Below, one piece after another: positions 38,574 through 47,961 of a stretch of DNA of 64,000 bases. Source of the stretch: Comamonadaceae bacterium (GTDB lineage: Bacteria; Pseudomonadota; Gammaproteobacteria; Burkholderiales; Rhodocyclaceae). The translations under genes were made by a program, and so were the position numbers. Under the pieces are notes generated by a model. It was given only the letters and a program-made list of their open reading frames with translations. It was not told the DNA's origin and searched no databases. Location: the NCBI GenBank assembly GCA_029255645.1, contig JANLJE010000017.1, positions 24,568 through 88,567 of the forward strand, in the 5' to 3' direction. Each line of letters opens with the position of its first letter. Within the stretch, counting starts at the first letter, position 1.

Positions 38574-39287
38574 TCAAGGCTCCACGCTAAAGGGCTTGCC
38601 GTATCGGGCGGCCATGGGCGCCACCTGGGCCACCCATTCCTTCCGCCCCGAACAGGCCACCCGGCGGATCCCGGCTTGCTGGAACAAGGCCTGCAGCGCC
38701 GCTGCATCGCCCTGGACCAGATTCACCACACCGGCTGGCAGGCCCGCCCGTGCGGAAAGTTCCACCAGGGCATAGACTGCGCCCGGCGCCCGGGGGCTGG
38801 GTTTGAGCACCACCGTGCCGCCGGCACGCAGCACTGGTGCCAGCAGGATCGCCGCCGTAGCCAGGGGCGCGGCATCATCCCAGGCCAGCCCCACTACCTG
38901 GCCTTGATCCGCAGGGTCGGCAAACCGGGCCTGCAGCGCCGCCACGGCGGCCTCCACCTCGGCCCTGGCCAGGGCCTCGTCCTTGCCGATTTCCTGGCGC
39001 ACCAGCTTGGCAAAGTGCCCGGTATATTGATCCAGCTCCGTCGCCCAGGCCTGCAGCAGTTCCTGACGCCGGACCTCCGGCTGTGCGGCCCAGGCAGGGG
39101 CCGCCGCCTGAGCTGCCGCCGCCGCTTCCGCCACCTCATCGGCGCCGCACAGGGGGGTACGGCGCAGAGCCTCCCCGGTCAAGGCATCATGCACTTCATA
39201 AAAGCCGGAGGCCATGGTCAGGAACGCCCGGCCGTTGATCCAGAGCGGCAGGGCCGGTGGGCCGTTGGGACTCGACATCATGTTCAA
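38574..39287 (-). CDS. Truncated aldehyde dehydrogenase (N-terminal half only)
   Basis: A 237-residue protein matching only the N-terminal, cofactor-binding half of aldehyde dehydrogenases: the INGRAF start, a middle LAWDDAAPLATAAILLAPVLRAG and the NAD-binding TVVLKPSPRAPG, then AGLPAGVVNLVQGD. It stops at KPFSVEP, just before the region that would bring the general-base Glu and the catalytic Cys, so it cannot be a normal dehydrogenase. The reading frame is intact with no repeat or IS at its end, so this may be a stable short form rather than fresh decay. It is divergent from the iclR-type gene (70-nt gap), which may regulate it. Confidence 0.75.
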   Translation of the reverse strand: MNMMSSPNGPPALPLWINGRAFLTMASGFYEVHDALTGEALRRTPLCGADEVAEAAAAAQAAAPAWAAQPEVRRQELLQAWATELDQYTGHFAKLVRQEIGKDEALARAEVEAAVAALQARFADPADQGQVVGLAWDDAAPLATAAILLAPVLRAGGTVVLKPSPRAPGAVYALVELSARAGLPAGVVNLVQGDAAALQALFQQAGIRRVACSGRKEWVAQVAPMAARYGKPFSVEP

Positions 39288-39322
39288 TGCGCTCCAATGC
39301 TAGAATAGTGCAGTGCACAACC

Positions 39323-39336
39323 GGGCCGAAAGGCCC
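39323..39336 (+). other. Small hairpin in the iclR leader
   Basis: GGGCC-GAAA-GGCCC is a 5-bp stem closed by a GNRA tetraloop, 22 nt before the iclR ATG. It may stabilise the leader RNA. No riboswitch is implied. Confidence 0.35.
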
Positions 39337-39357
39337 GATAAATCGGCGAAAGGGCGA

Positions 39358-40167
39358 ATGTTAACCCCAAGCCTGACTGAACGAAAGCCAAGCCGCGTGT
39401 CTGAAGCCCCCAAGAACTCCATCCAGGTCATTGAGCGCATGATGACGCTGCTGGATGTCCTCGCCGAATCCCCGGACCCCGTCAGCCTCAAGACCTTGGT
39501 CCAGCGTACCGGCCTGCACCCCTCCACGGCGCACCGCATCCTCGCCTCCCTGGCCGGCAGCCGCCTCGTCGAACGCCAGGATGCCGGCAGCTACCAGCTC
39601 GGCATCCGCCTGCTGGAGTTGGGGAATCTGGTCAAGAGTCGCATCAACCTGCGCGAAGTAGCCCTCCCTTTCATGCAGCAACTCCATGAAAAAATCGGGG
39701 AGAGCGTCAACCTCGGCATCCGCCACGACGACGAGATCATCTATATCGAACGGACCTCGGCCGGACGCTCCCTGGTGCGGGTGGTGTATCTGGTGGGAGG
39801 GCGCGCGCCCCTGCACCTGACCTCCGTGGGCAAGCTGTTTCTGGCCGAAGATCCCCCCCAGGCCGTGCGGGATTACGCCAGGCGTACCGGCCTGCCCGGC
39901 AAGACCGCCCATTCCCTGGTGACCCAGGCCGCCCTGGAAAAGGAACTGGAACGGATTCGCCGCCACAAGGTGGGCTTCGACGACGAGGAAGCAGAAGTGG
40001 GACTCAAATGCGTGGCGGCGCCCATCCGCGATGACGAAGGCAAGATGGTGGCCGGGCTCTCGGTTTCGGCCCCCACCGAACGACATCAGGAGAACTGGCC
40101 CGGCTGGGTCAAGGAAACCGCCGACGCCATTTCCCTCGCCCTGGGCTATCTACCCGGAAAACGCTGA
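39358..40167 (+). CDS. IclR-family transcriptional regulator
   Basis: About 269 residues. The N-terminal winged helix (SIQVIERMMTLLDVLAES, then TLVQRTGLHPSTAHRILASL) and the C-terminal IclR effector domain (GESVNLGIRHDDEIIYIER, then PLHLTSVGKLFLA and CVAAPIRDDEGKMVAGLSVS) are complete. IclR proteins bind small aromatic or organic-acid effectors and control nearby catabolic genes. ATG at 39358 has AAAGGG upstream; a GTG at 39313 is also open. Its effector is unknown. The divergent half aldehyde dehydrogenase is the likely local target. Confidence 0.9.
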   Translation: MLTPSLTERKPSRVSEAPKNSIQVIERMMTLLDVLAESPDPVSLKTLVQRTGLHPSTAHRILASLAGSRLVERQDAGSYQLGIRLLELGNLVKSRINLREVALPFMQQLHEKIGESVNLGIRHDDEIIYIERTSAGRSLVRVVYLVGGRAPLHLTSVGKLFLAEDPPQAVRDYARRTGLPGKTAHSLVTQAALEKELERIRRHKVGFDDEEAEVGLKCVAAPIRDDEGKMVAGLSVSAPTERHQENWPGWVKETADAISLALGYLPGKR

Positions 40168-40230
40168 TGGAAACCGTTGATGGAAACCCTTGACGGGCGG
40201 AGGCCCGGCCTCATGAAAAACATGAAAACT

Positions 40231-40265
40231 CATCAAAAACGCGGCTCGAGGCCGCGTTTTTGATG
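40231..40265. terminator. Bidirectional intrinsic terminator, 15-bp perfect stem
   Basis: CATCAAAAACGCGGC (40231-40245) is the exact inverse complement of GCCGCGTTTTTGATG (40251-40265), with a 5-nt loop. The GC-rich core is flanked by A and T runs on both sides, so it works in both directions. It sits between the convergent iclR-type and PBP7 genes. Confidence 0.92.
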
Positions 40266-40279
40266 AGGGTCAGACAGAC

Positions 40280-41326
40280 TCAGGCACCCGTGTTGCGGCG
40301 ACCGCCATCGGCGCTTTCCATCCAGCGCTTGATCCGGGTGGCATCCCCTACCCGGGTCATCTTGCCGTCGGAATCGAGCAGCACCATCACCACCGGCTTG
40401 TCCGCCACCCAGGTCTGCATCACGAGGCAACGACCCGCTTCGGAAATGTAACCGGTCTTGGAGAGGCCGATCTGCCAGCCGGGATTCTTCACCAGCACAT
40501 TGGTGTTGTTGAAGTCCAGGATGCGATGCCCGAGGTCCACCCGCGCGCCGGCCATGGTGGAATATTCACGGATCTTGGGATACTGATGCGCCGCCACCAC
40601 CATGCGCGCCAGATCACGGGCGGTGGAGACATTGTTGACGGACAGGCCGGTCGGCTCCTCAAAGCGGGTATGGCTCATGCCCAGAGCCGAGGCCTTGCGG
40701 TTCATGGCGGCGACGAAGGCCGGCAAGCCCCCCGGGTAATGACGCCCGAGCGCATTGGCGGCGCGGTTTTCCGAAGACATCAGGGCCAGCAGCAGCGCGG
40801 TATCCCGGGTCATGGCCGAACCCACCTTGAGGCGGGAGCGCGTCCCCTTGAGATAATCCACGTCCTCATCGGAGATGTTGATCACCTCATTCAGGTTCAA
40901 GCCGGCATCGAGCACGACCATCGCGGTCATCAGCTTCGAAATGGAAGCGATGGGCACGACCACCTGGGCATTCTTCTCCAGCAGGGGAACGCCGCTGTGC
41001 TGGTCCATGACCAATACGGAAGCGGACCCCAGCGCCGGGTTGCCGCCTTCCCATTCTTCAGGCAGGGCGGCAACCTTGCGTACCGAAGCGGATTTCCTCG
41101 CCACCTGCCCCTTGCGGGCAGTCGCTCCAGCTTGCAGCGGCTTCTTCTTGCTGGATCTGGCGACGGGCTTGTTCCTGGTGCCGGCCTTCTGGGCAAGCAC
41201 TTTCTTGCTGCTGCCGGCCACGACGGTCGTTTTCCCGGTCGTTTTCTTTTCTGCGGCAACGACAGGTGTGACCGAGCCCAGCGTCGTGAGCGCAGAGATC
41301 AGTAAAGTAATGGCAAGTTTTTTCAT
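40280..41326 (-). CDS. pbpG: D-alanyl-D-alanine endopeptidase, penicillin-binding protein 7 type
   Basis: A ~348-residue secreted serine peptidase of the S11 family. A Sec signal peptide (KKLAITLLISALTTLGSVTPVVA) is followed by a ~60-residue lysine-rich linker. The catalytic motifs are in order: SISK (S-x-x-K), SEN (S-x-N) and KTG. PBP7-type enzymes cut DD-crosslinks in periplasmic murein. I chose the ATG at 41326, where AGGGGGA lies 7 nt upstream; an ATG 6 nt earlier is also possible. The basic linker may bind murein or the membrane. Confidence 0.9.
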   Translation of the reverse strand: MKKLAITLLISALTTLGSVTPVVAAEKKTTGKTTVVAGSSKKVLAQKAGTRNKPVARSSKKKPLQAGATARKGQVARKSASVRKVAALPEEWEGGNPALGSASVLVMDQHSGVPLLEKNAQVVVPIASISKLMTAMVVLDAGLNLNEVINISDEDVDYLKGTRSRLKVGSAMTRDTALLLALMSSENRAANALGRHYPGGLPAFVAAMNRKASALGMSHTRFEEPTGLSVNNVSTARDLARMVVAAHQYPKIREYSTMAGARVDLGHRILDFNNTNVLVKNPGWQIGLSKTGYISEAGRCLVMQTWVADKPVVMVLLDSDGKMTRVGDATRIKRWMESADGGRRNTGA

Positions 41327-41467
41327 GGGCATTCCCCCTGGTTGGCAGGCAATTCTAAACCAGTCTACCATCGACTTGATTAAAATCAATAAAAATAAGT
41401 AGATAGATTCAAAACTTAGCGCCAGTTCTAGGAATGGAGGAGGCCAGCCTCATGCCCGCCTTCAGCC

Positions 41468-43750
41468 TCAGCGGAGGGCGGCATCCACCACCGTTAACGC
41501 CGTCATGTTGACGATGCGGCGCACGGTGGCGGTGGGCGTCAGGACATGAGCCGGTTTGGCGGCCCCGAGCAGCACCGGACCGACCGTGAGATTATCCCCG
41601 GCCGCAGTCTTGAGCAGGTTGAAGGAGATGTTGGCGGCATCGAGCGTCGGCATCACCAGCAGATTGGCGACGCCCTTGAGGCGGGAATTGGGGAAGGCGG
41701 CCAGCCGGATCTGCTCATCCAGGGCTGCATCGCCGTGCATTTCGCCTTCCACTTCCAGATCCGGCGCCCGCTCGGTCAGCAGCGCCAGCACCTGACGCAT
41801 CTTGATGGAGGTGGGCGTATCTTCGCTGCCAAAGGTGGAGTGGGACAGTAGCGCCACCTTCGGCACGATGCCGAACTTGCGGATTTCCTCGCAGGCCAGC
41901 AGGGTCATGTCGGCCAGTTGCTCCGCCGTGGGGTCGTAATTCACATAGGTGTCGGCAATGAACACCGTGCGGCCCGGCAGCAACAGCATGTTCATGCTGG
42001 CGCAGTTTTTCACTCCGGGCGCCATGCCGATGATGTTGCGCACATATTCCCGGTGCAGGTCATGGCGTCCGAAAGTGCCGCAGATCAAACCGTCGGCGTG
42101 CCCCAGGCGCACCATCAGGGCGCCATACAGGGTGGCGCGGCGCCGCACTTCCCGGCGGGCGTAATCGGGAGAAACGCCCTTGCGCTCCATCAGGCCGTGG
42201 TAAGCCTGCCAGAAAGCCTCGAAATGCGTCTGGAAGAAAGCGGATTCGGGGTGCACCACCTGGTAATCCCGGCCCTCCTGGATGCGCAGGCCCGCCACCT
42301 TGATCTTGCGACTGATTTCACCGGGACGACCGATCAGGATCGGCATGGCAATCCCTTCGTCCCGCACCACCTGGACCGCCCGCAGCACCCGCTCTTCTTC
42401 ACCCTCGGCAAAGACGATGCGCTTGGGCGCCTGCTTGGCCTGGGCAAACACCGGCTTCATGATCAGGCCGGAGTGGTAGACGAATTCGTTGAGGCTCTGC
42501 AGGTAGGCGCCCCAATCGGTGATGGGGCGCGTCGCCACGCCGGAATCCATGGCGGCCCGGGCCACGGCCGGGGCAATCTTGACGATCAGGCGGGGATCGA
42601 AGGGATTGGGAATCAGGTATTCAGGGCCAAAGGGGCTGATCTTGCCGCCGTAGGCGGCCGCCACGGCTTCGGATTGTTCGACCCGGGCCAGCTCGGCAAT
42701 GGCCTTCACCGCCGCCAGCTTCATTTCTTCAGTGATGGTGGTGGCGCCCACATCCAGGGCACCCCGGAAGATGAAGGGGAAGCACAGGACATTGTTGACC
42801 TGGTTCGGGTAGTCGGAACGACCCGTGGCGATGATGGCGTCGTCGCGCACCGCCTTCACGTCTTCCGGCAGGATTTCGGGATTGGGATTGGCCAGCGCCA
42901 TCACCATCGGCCGTGCCGCCATTTTGGCGACCATTTCCTTCTTCAGTACACCCCCGGCGGAAAGGCCCAGGAACACGTCGGCCCCCTCGATGACCTCGCC
43001 CAGGGTGCGGGCGTCGGTTTGCTTGGCGTAGCGGGCCTTGATCTCGTCCATCTCTTCGACGCGGCCTTCATAGACCACGCCCTTGATGTCGGTCACCCAG
43101 ATGTTTTCCACAGGAATACCGAGCATCACCAGCAGGTCGAGACAGGCCAGGGCGGCAGCGCCAGCCCCGGAAGTCACCAGCTTGATCTGCTTCAGGTCCT
43201 TGCCCAGATAGGTGAGGCCATTGAGGATGGCGGCGCCGACCACGATGGCGGTACCGTGCTGGTCGTCGTGAAAGACGGGGATCTTCATCCGCTGGCGCAG
43301 CTTCTTCTCGATATAGAAGCACTCGGGGGCCTTGATGTCTTCCAGGTTGATGCCGCCGAAGGTGGGCTCCAGGGCCGCCACCATGTCGATCAGCTTGTCC
43401 GGGTCCCGCTCGGCGATTTCCAGGTCGAAGACATCGATGTTGGCAAACTTCTTGAACAGCACCCCCTTGCCTTCCATCACCGGCTTGGCGGCCAGGGGGC
43501 CGATGTTGCCGAGGCCCAGCACGGCGGTGCCATTGGTGATGACCCCCACCAGATTGGCTCGGGCGGTCAGCGTCGAAACTTCGGCGGGATCGGCAACGAT
43601 CTCTTCGCAGGCTGCCGCCACCCCCGGCGAATAGGCCATGGCAAGGTCATACTGATTGGTGAGCTGCTTGGTCGGCAAAACCGCGATCTTCCCCGGCCGG
43701 GGATGGCGGTGATAATAGAGGGCGGCATTACGCAACTGTTGCTTGTCCAT
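41468..43750 (-). CDS. maeB: NADP-dependent malic enzyme with C-terminal phosphotransacetylase-like domain
   Basis: About 760 residues. The malic N-terminal domain and NAD(P)-binding domain ([12 protein letters not shown], then [14 protein letters not shown] and the catalytic-region [21 protein letters not shown], listed as separate stretches) fill the first ~430 residues. A phosphotransacetylase-like domain ([15 protein letters not shown], then [19 protein letters not shown]) follows, as in E. coli MaeB. The enzyme converts malate to pyruvate plus CO2. ATG at 43750 matches the family start ([14 protein letters not shown]). It is divergent from pckG, so two routes out of the TCA cycle share one control region. 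Confidence 0.93.
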   Translation of the reverse strand: MDKQQLRNAALYYHRHPRPGKIAVLPTKQLTNQYDLAMAYSPGVAAACEEIVADPAEVSTLTARANLVGVITNGTAVLGLGNIGPLAAKPVMEGKGVLFKKFANIDVFDLEIAERDPDKLIDMVAALEPTFGGINLEDIKAPECFYIEKKLRQRMKIPVFHDDQHGTAIVVGAAILNGLTYLGKDLKQIKLVTSGAGAAALACLDLLVMLGIPVENIWVTDIKGVVYEGRVEEMDEIKARYAKQTDARTLGEVIEGADVFLGLSAGGVLKKEMVAKMAARPMVMALANPNPEILPEDVKAVRDDAIIATGRSDYPNQVNNVLCFPFIFRGALDVGATTITEEMKLAAVKAIAELARVEQSEAVAAAYGGKISPFGPEYLIPNPFDPRLIVKIAPAVARAAMDSGVATRPITDWGAYLQSLNEFVYHSGLIMKPVFAQAKQAPKRIVFAEGEEERVLRAVQVVRDEGIAMPILIGRPGEISRKIKVAGLRIQEGRDYQVVHPESAFFQTHFEAFWQAYHGLMERKGVSPDYARREVRRRATLYGALMVRLGHADGLICGTFGRHDLHREYVRNIIGMAPGVKNCASMNMLLLPGRTVFIADTYVNYDPTAEQLADMTLLACEEIRKFGIVPKVALLSHSTFGSEDTPTSIKMRQVLALLTERAPDLEVEGEMHGDAALDEQIRLAAFPNSRLKGVANLLVMPTLDAANISFNLLKTAAGDNLTVGPVLLGAAKPAHVLTPTATVRRIVNMTALTVVDAALR

Positions 43751-44030
43751 GGCTTTATCTCGCATCATGCAATATGGTTTTGATTAGCGGGATGATTCTA
43801 GCACGCGACGCCATTCTGGCGCCCCCCTGGAACCCTCTTGCACCACCATGACCGAAGGATTGAGTTTATATTTCAAAGCCGTTATGGCAAGATTACGAGC
43901 TTTCCTGCCGGCGGTCGACTGGACCTCCAAGAAAGCCCGGCACCCGGTGCGGAGAACGGTTCGGACCCACCCTTCACCCCATGAAGAGGGCCCACTTTCC
44001 TGCTGAAAATGATCTTGAAGAGAGACTGCC

Positions 44031-45875
44031 ATGACCGCACCGTTGAATGCTCCCGCCTACGTCAAAAACGAGCGCCTGAAACAATGGGTCGCCGAAATCG
44101 CTGAACTGACCCAACCCGACCGGATCCACTGGGCCGATGGCTCCCAGGAAGAATACGACCGGCTGTGCGCCGAGATGGTCGAGGCCGGCACCCTGATCAA
44201 GCTGAACCCGGAAAAGCGCCCCAACTCCTACCTGGCCTTCTCCGACCCTTCCGACGTGGCCCGGGTCGAGGACCGCACCTTCATCTGTTCCGAAAAGAAG
44301 GAAGACGCCGGCCCGACCAATAACTGGGAAGAGCCCGCCAAGATGCGCGCAACCCTGAATGGCCTCTTCAAGGGCTGCATGCAGGGCCGCACCCTCTATG
44401 TCATCCCCTTCTCCATGGGCCCGCTGGGTTCCCCCATCGCCCACATCGGCGTGGAGCTCACCGATTCCCCCTATGTGGTGGCGAACATGCGCATCATGAC
44501 CCGCATGGGCAAGGCCGTCCATGACGTGCTGGGCGCCGGGGGCGAGTTCGTGCCCTGCGTGCACTCCGTGGGCGCCCCGCTGGCACCGGGCCAGGCGGAC
44601 GAGAAGTGGCCCTGCAATCCCACCACCAAGTACATCGTCCATTTCCCCGAAACCCGCGAGATCTGGTCCTATGGCTCCGGCTACGGCGGCAACGCCCTGC
44701 TCGGCAAGAAGTGCTTTGCCTTACGCATCGCCTCCACCATGGCCCGCGACCAGGGCTGGCTGGCCGAGCACATGCTGATTCTCGGGGTGGAATCCCCCGA
44801 AGGCGAGAAGACCTATGTCGCCGCCGCCTTCCCCTCCGCCTGCGGCAAGACCAACTTCGCCATGCTGATCCCGCCCAAGTCCTTCAACGGCTGGAAGATC
44901 ACCACCATCGGCGACGACATCGCCTGGATCAAGCCGCGCGTCGATGCCGACGGCGTCACCCGCTTCTACGCCATCAATCCGGAAGCCGGCTTCTTCGGCG
45001 TGGCGCCGGGCACCAGCGAAAAGACCAACTACAACGCGCTCGCCACCTTGAAGGAAAACATCATCTTCACCAACGTCGCCCTCACCGATGACGGCGACGT
45101 GTGGTGGGAAGGCATGACCAAGGAAGCGCCGGCCCACCTGATCGACTGGCAGGGCAAGGACTGGACCCCGGAAGACGGCAAGAAGGGGCGCAAGGCCGCC
45201 CATCCCAACTCCCGCTTCACCGCCCCGGCAAGCCAGTGCCCCTCCATCGACCCGGCCTGGGAAGATCCCGAGGGCGTGCCCATTTCCGCCTTCATCTTCG
45301 GCGGCCGGCGCGCCACCACCGTGCCGCTGGTGTACCAGGCCTTCAACTGGAACTACGGCGTCTATATGGCCGCCACCCTGGGCTCGGAAACCACCGCCGC
45401 CGCCTTCGGCGCCCAGGGCGTGGTGCGCCGCGACCCCTTTGCCATGCTGCCGTTCTGCGGCTACCACATGGGCGACTACTTCAACCACTGGCTGAAGATG
45501 GGCCACGTCGTGGATGCCACCCCCAAGATCTTCTGCGTGAACTGGTTTCGCATGAGCGAAAAGGGCGAATTCATGTGGCCCGGCTTCGGTGACAACATGC
45601 GCGTCCTGAAGTGGATCGTGGAACGCTGCAAGGGCCGCGTCGGCGCCAAGGAAACCACCCTGGGCTGGATGCCGCGCTTCGAAGACATCGACTGGACCGG
45701 CACCGACATCACCCAGGAAGCCTTCGATGCCCTGACCCAGGTCGATGCCGAGGCCTGGCAGAATGAACTGGAACTGCACAAGGAATGGTTCGACAAGCTG
45801 GGCGAGAAGCTGCCCAGGGAACTGACCTTGAAGCGTGAGCTGTTCGAGCTGGGCCTGTTCAAGAACGCGGCCTGA
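44031..45875 (+). CDS. pckG: GTP-dependent phosphoenolpyruvate carboxykinase
   Basis: A 614-residue PEPCK of the GTP class. The P-loop ([12 protein letters not shown]) near 268-279 and the following GDDIAWIKP motif are intact, and the length fits the family. The enzyme makes PEP from oxaloacetate for gluconeogenesis. The ATG at 44031 has GAGAGA upstream. The 280-bp gap to the divergent maeB must hold both promoters; I see no clear -10/-35 pair or operator in it. A strong intrinsic terminator follows. Confidence 0.95.
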   Translation: MTAPLNAPAYVKNERLKQWVAEIAELTQPDRIHWADGSQEEYDRLCAEMVEAGTLIKLNPEKRPNSYLAFSDPSDVARVEDRTFICSEKKEDAGPTNNWEEPAKMRATLNGLFKGCMQGRTLYVIPFSMGPLGSPIAHIGVELTDSPYVVANMRIMTRMGKAVHDVLGAGGEFVPCVHSVGAPLAPGQADEKWPCNPTTKYIVHFPETREIWSYGSGYGGNALLGKKCFALRIASTMARDQGWLAEHMLILGVESPEGEKTYVAAAFPSACGKTNFAMLIPPKSFNGWKITTIGDDIAWIKPRVDADGVTRFYAINPEAGFFGVAPGTSEKTNYNALATLKENIIFTNVALTDDGDVWWEGMTKEAPAHLIDWQGKDWTPEDGKKGRKAAHPNSRFTAPASQCPSIDPAWEDPEGVPISAFIFGGRRATTVPLVYQAFNWNYGVYMAATLGSETTAAAFGAQGVVRRDPFAMLPFCGYHMGDYFNHWLKMGHVVDATPKIFCVNWFRMSEKGEFMWPGFGDNMRVLKWIVERCKGRVGAKETTLGWMPRFEDIDWTGTDITQEAFDALTQVDAEAWQNELELHKEWFDKLGEKLPRELTLKRELFELGLFKNAA

Positions 45876-45895
45876 TCTTTCCTTGCTTCGGAACG

Positions 45896-45924
45896 AACGG
45901 CCGCCTGCGGGTGGCCGTTTTTTT
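45896..45924 (+). terminator. Intrinsic terminator of pckG
   Basis: AACGGCC (45896-45902) pairs with GGCCGTT (45913-45919), with a T-run through 45924, 21 nt after the pckG stop. Confidence 0.85.
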
Positions 45925-46021
45925 CGCCACATTCCGCCCTGGCGAAAGCAAAACGAAGCGCTTTGGCCGCCCGGCCTCTTCGCGCCTTGAAGACTGAACC
46001 CGGCCGCTTGGGGCCGCCTCC

Positions 46022-46648
46022 CTACCCTGAGCCCCCTGAAAGTCGGGTGCCTTTGGCGCCAGTCGACAGGTCGCGATTTGGCCCGGCCGTGACCTGGGCC
46101 GGCAGGGCCATGGCGGGAAAGCGCCGGGCCAGCTCCCGCCAGTCGAAATGGGGGCCGGGATCGGTCTTGCGGCCGGGCGCCACATGCTCATGGCCGGCCA
46201 TGGCGGTAATGGGACAGGCCTCACAGATGGCGTCCAGCAGGGGCCAGAGGGCGAGGTATTGCTGCGGTGCAAAGGGCTGGCGGTCACAGCCTTCCAGCTC
46301 GATCCCGATAGAGTAGTCATTGCAGTTGCCCCGCCCCTGCCAGGCCGACAAACCCGCATGCCAGGCCCGCGCCGCCGCACTGACGAACTGCACCACCTCG
46401 CCATCCCGGCGGACGAAGAAATGGGCCGATACCCGTACCCCGGCGAGGGTCTCGAAATAAGGATGGCCGGCCGGGTCGAGGCGATTGGTGAAGAACTGCT
46501 CCACATAGGCTCCGCCAAACGTCTCCGGGGGCAGGCTGATGCTGTGCAGGAGCACCAGGGAGACCTGGCTGCCCGCGGGCCGGGGGCCGAAGTTGGGGCT
46601 CTCCACCCGGCGCGCCCCGGACCACCAGCCATCCTGCCAGCCCGGCAT
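46022..46648 (-). CDS. ampD: 1,6-anhydro-N-acetylmuramyl-L-alanine amidase AmpD
   Basis: A 208-residue cytosolic zinc amidase of the Amidase_2 family. The first zinc His is in LVLLHSISLPP, the central HFFVRRDG and IGIELEG strands follow, and the distal KTDPGPHFDW carries the second His and the Asp ligand. AmpD splits the peptide from anhydromuropeptides in cell wall recycling. It starts 2 nt after the pilR stop and is probably the last gene of the PP0621-pilS-pilR-ampD unit. Confidence 0.93.
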   Translation of the reverse strand: MPGWQDGWWSGARRVESPNFGPRPAGSQVSLVLLHSISLPPETFGGAYVEQFFTNRLDPAGHPYFETLAGVRVSAHFFVRRDGEVVQFVSAAARAWHAGLSAWQGRGNCNDYSIGIELEGCDRQPFAPQQYLALWPLLDAICEACPITAMAGHEHVAPGRKTDPGPHFDWRELARRFPAMALPAQVTAGPNRDLSTGAKGTRLSGGSG

Positions 46649-46650
46649 CT

Positions 46651-47961
46651 TCAGGACTCCATGCCGAGCCGGTCGAGGCGGTAGCGCAGCGAGCGAAAGG
46701 AAATGCCCAGCACCCGGGCGGCGGCCGTGCGGTTGCCACCGGTCTGCTCCAGGACTTCCTGGATGGCCTGGCGCTCGACCCGGTTCAGATAATCCTCCAG
46801 CGTTTCCCCGGCCCGGCCGGTGCGGGCCTCGGCCAGGGACTCAGCCCCTAGTTGCAGATCCTCCGCCTCGATGGCCGCACCCGAACACAGCGCCGTGGCC
46901 CGCTCCAGAATGTTTTCCAGCTCGCGCACGTTGCCAGGGAAGGGATAGTCCTTCAGGGCCGCCCAGGCCGCCGCCGTCAGTTCGGGCGGATGAGCCCCGC
47001 ACAGGCGCCCGAGAATCGCGCTCACCAGGATGGGTATGTCTTCCCGCCGCTCCCGCAAGGGGGGAATGCGCAATTCGATGACATTGAGCCGGTAGTAGAG
47101 ATCCTGGCGGAAACAGCCCTGCTCCACGCACTCGCGCAGGTTCTTGTGGGTGGCGCAGATGATGCGTACATCCACGGCCTCTTCCGCCGTGCTGCCGACC
47201 TTGCGCACCTTCTTTTCCTGAATGGCCCGCAGCAGCTTCACCTGCATCGGCAGGGGCAGGTCCGCCACCTCGTCGAGAAACAAGGTGCCACCCTGGGCGG
47301 CCTGAAAGAAGCCTTCCCGATCGCTGTCGGCGCCGGTAAAGGCGCCCTTGCGATAACCGAAGAACTCGCTTTCCATCAGGTTTTCGGGAATGGCGCCGCA
47401 ATTGACCGGGACGAAGGGCGCCGCCGCCCGGGCACTACGGGCATGGACCTGGCGCGCGGCCAGTTCCTTGCCGCTGCCGGACTCCCCGGAGATATAAATA
47501 GGGGCCTGGCTGCGGGCCATCTTCTCGATCAGGGCGCTCACCTGCAGCATGGCGGCGGATTCCCCCACCACCAACGGCCCCTGTTCCACCGGAGCTTCTC
47601 CCGGCAGACGCAGGGCCGACTTCACCAGGGTGCGCAACTGTTCCAGGCTGACCGGCTTGGCCAGGTAATCGAAAGCTCCTGCCTTCAGGGCCGCCACCGC
47701 ATTTTCGGCGCTGCCGTAGGCGGTAATCACGGCCACCGGCGTGTCGCTGCCGGATTCATTCAGGTGCCGCACGATCTGCAGGCCATCGCCATCGGGCAGG
47801 CGCATGTCCGTCAGGCAGAGCTGGTAACGGTTGGCCCCCAGGAGTTCCAGGGCATCCCCCACCGTTCCGGCGCAATCCGCCGCCAGCCCCATCCGGGACA
47901 AGGTGAGGTCGATCAACTCGCGGATATCCGCCTCGTCGTCCACCACCAGAACGCGGTTCAA
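46651..47961 (-). CDS. pilR: Sigma-54-dependent response regulator PilR
   Basis: About 436 residues. The receiver domain has the phospho-acceptor Asp in CLTDMRLPDGDG. The AAA+ domain has Walker A GESGSGKE and the sigma-54 contact loop GAFTGAD. A Fis-type helix-turn-helix (GNRTAAARVLGISFRSLRYR) ends it. PilR activates pilin gene transcription. I chose TTG at 47961, which overlaps the pilS stop (TTGA) and has GAGGGG upstream; an ATG at 48000 lies inside pilS and would add 13 residues. Order and overlap with pilS support the pair assignment. Confidence 0.88.
   Translation of the reverse strand: MNRVLVVDDEADIRELIDLTLSRMGLAADCAGTVGDALELLGANRYQLCLTDMRLPDGDGLQIVRHLNESGSDTPVAVITAYGSAENAVAALKAGAFDYLAKPVSLEQLRTLVKSALRLPGEAPVEQGPLVVGESAAMLQVSALIEKMARSQAPIYISGESGSGKELAARQVHARSARAAAPFVPVNCGAIPENLMESEFFGYRKGAFTGADSDREGFFQAAQGGTLFLDEVADLPLPMQVKLLRAIQEKKVRKVGSTAEEAVDVRIICATHKNLRECVEQGCFRQDLYYRLNVIELRIPPLRERREDIPILVSAILGRLCGAHPPELTAAAWAALKDYPFPGNVRELENILERATALCSGAAIEAEDLQLGAESLAEARTGRAGETLEDYLNRVERQAIQEVLEQTGGNRTAAARVLGISFRSLRYRLDRLGMES

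Noticed and set aside
36809..38707. 632-codon open frame on the minus strand
   Set aside because: It lies opposite pit and the DUF47 gene, is rich in Gly/His/Asp/Gln, has no motif, and is a codon shadow of high-GC genes.
41918..43783. 621-codon plus-strand frame opposite maeB
   Set aside because: Malic enzyme is complete on the other strand; this frame shows His/Gly-rich filler only.
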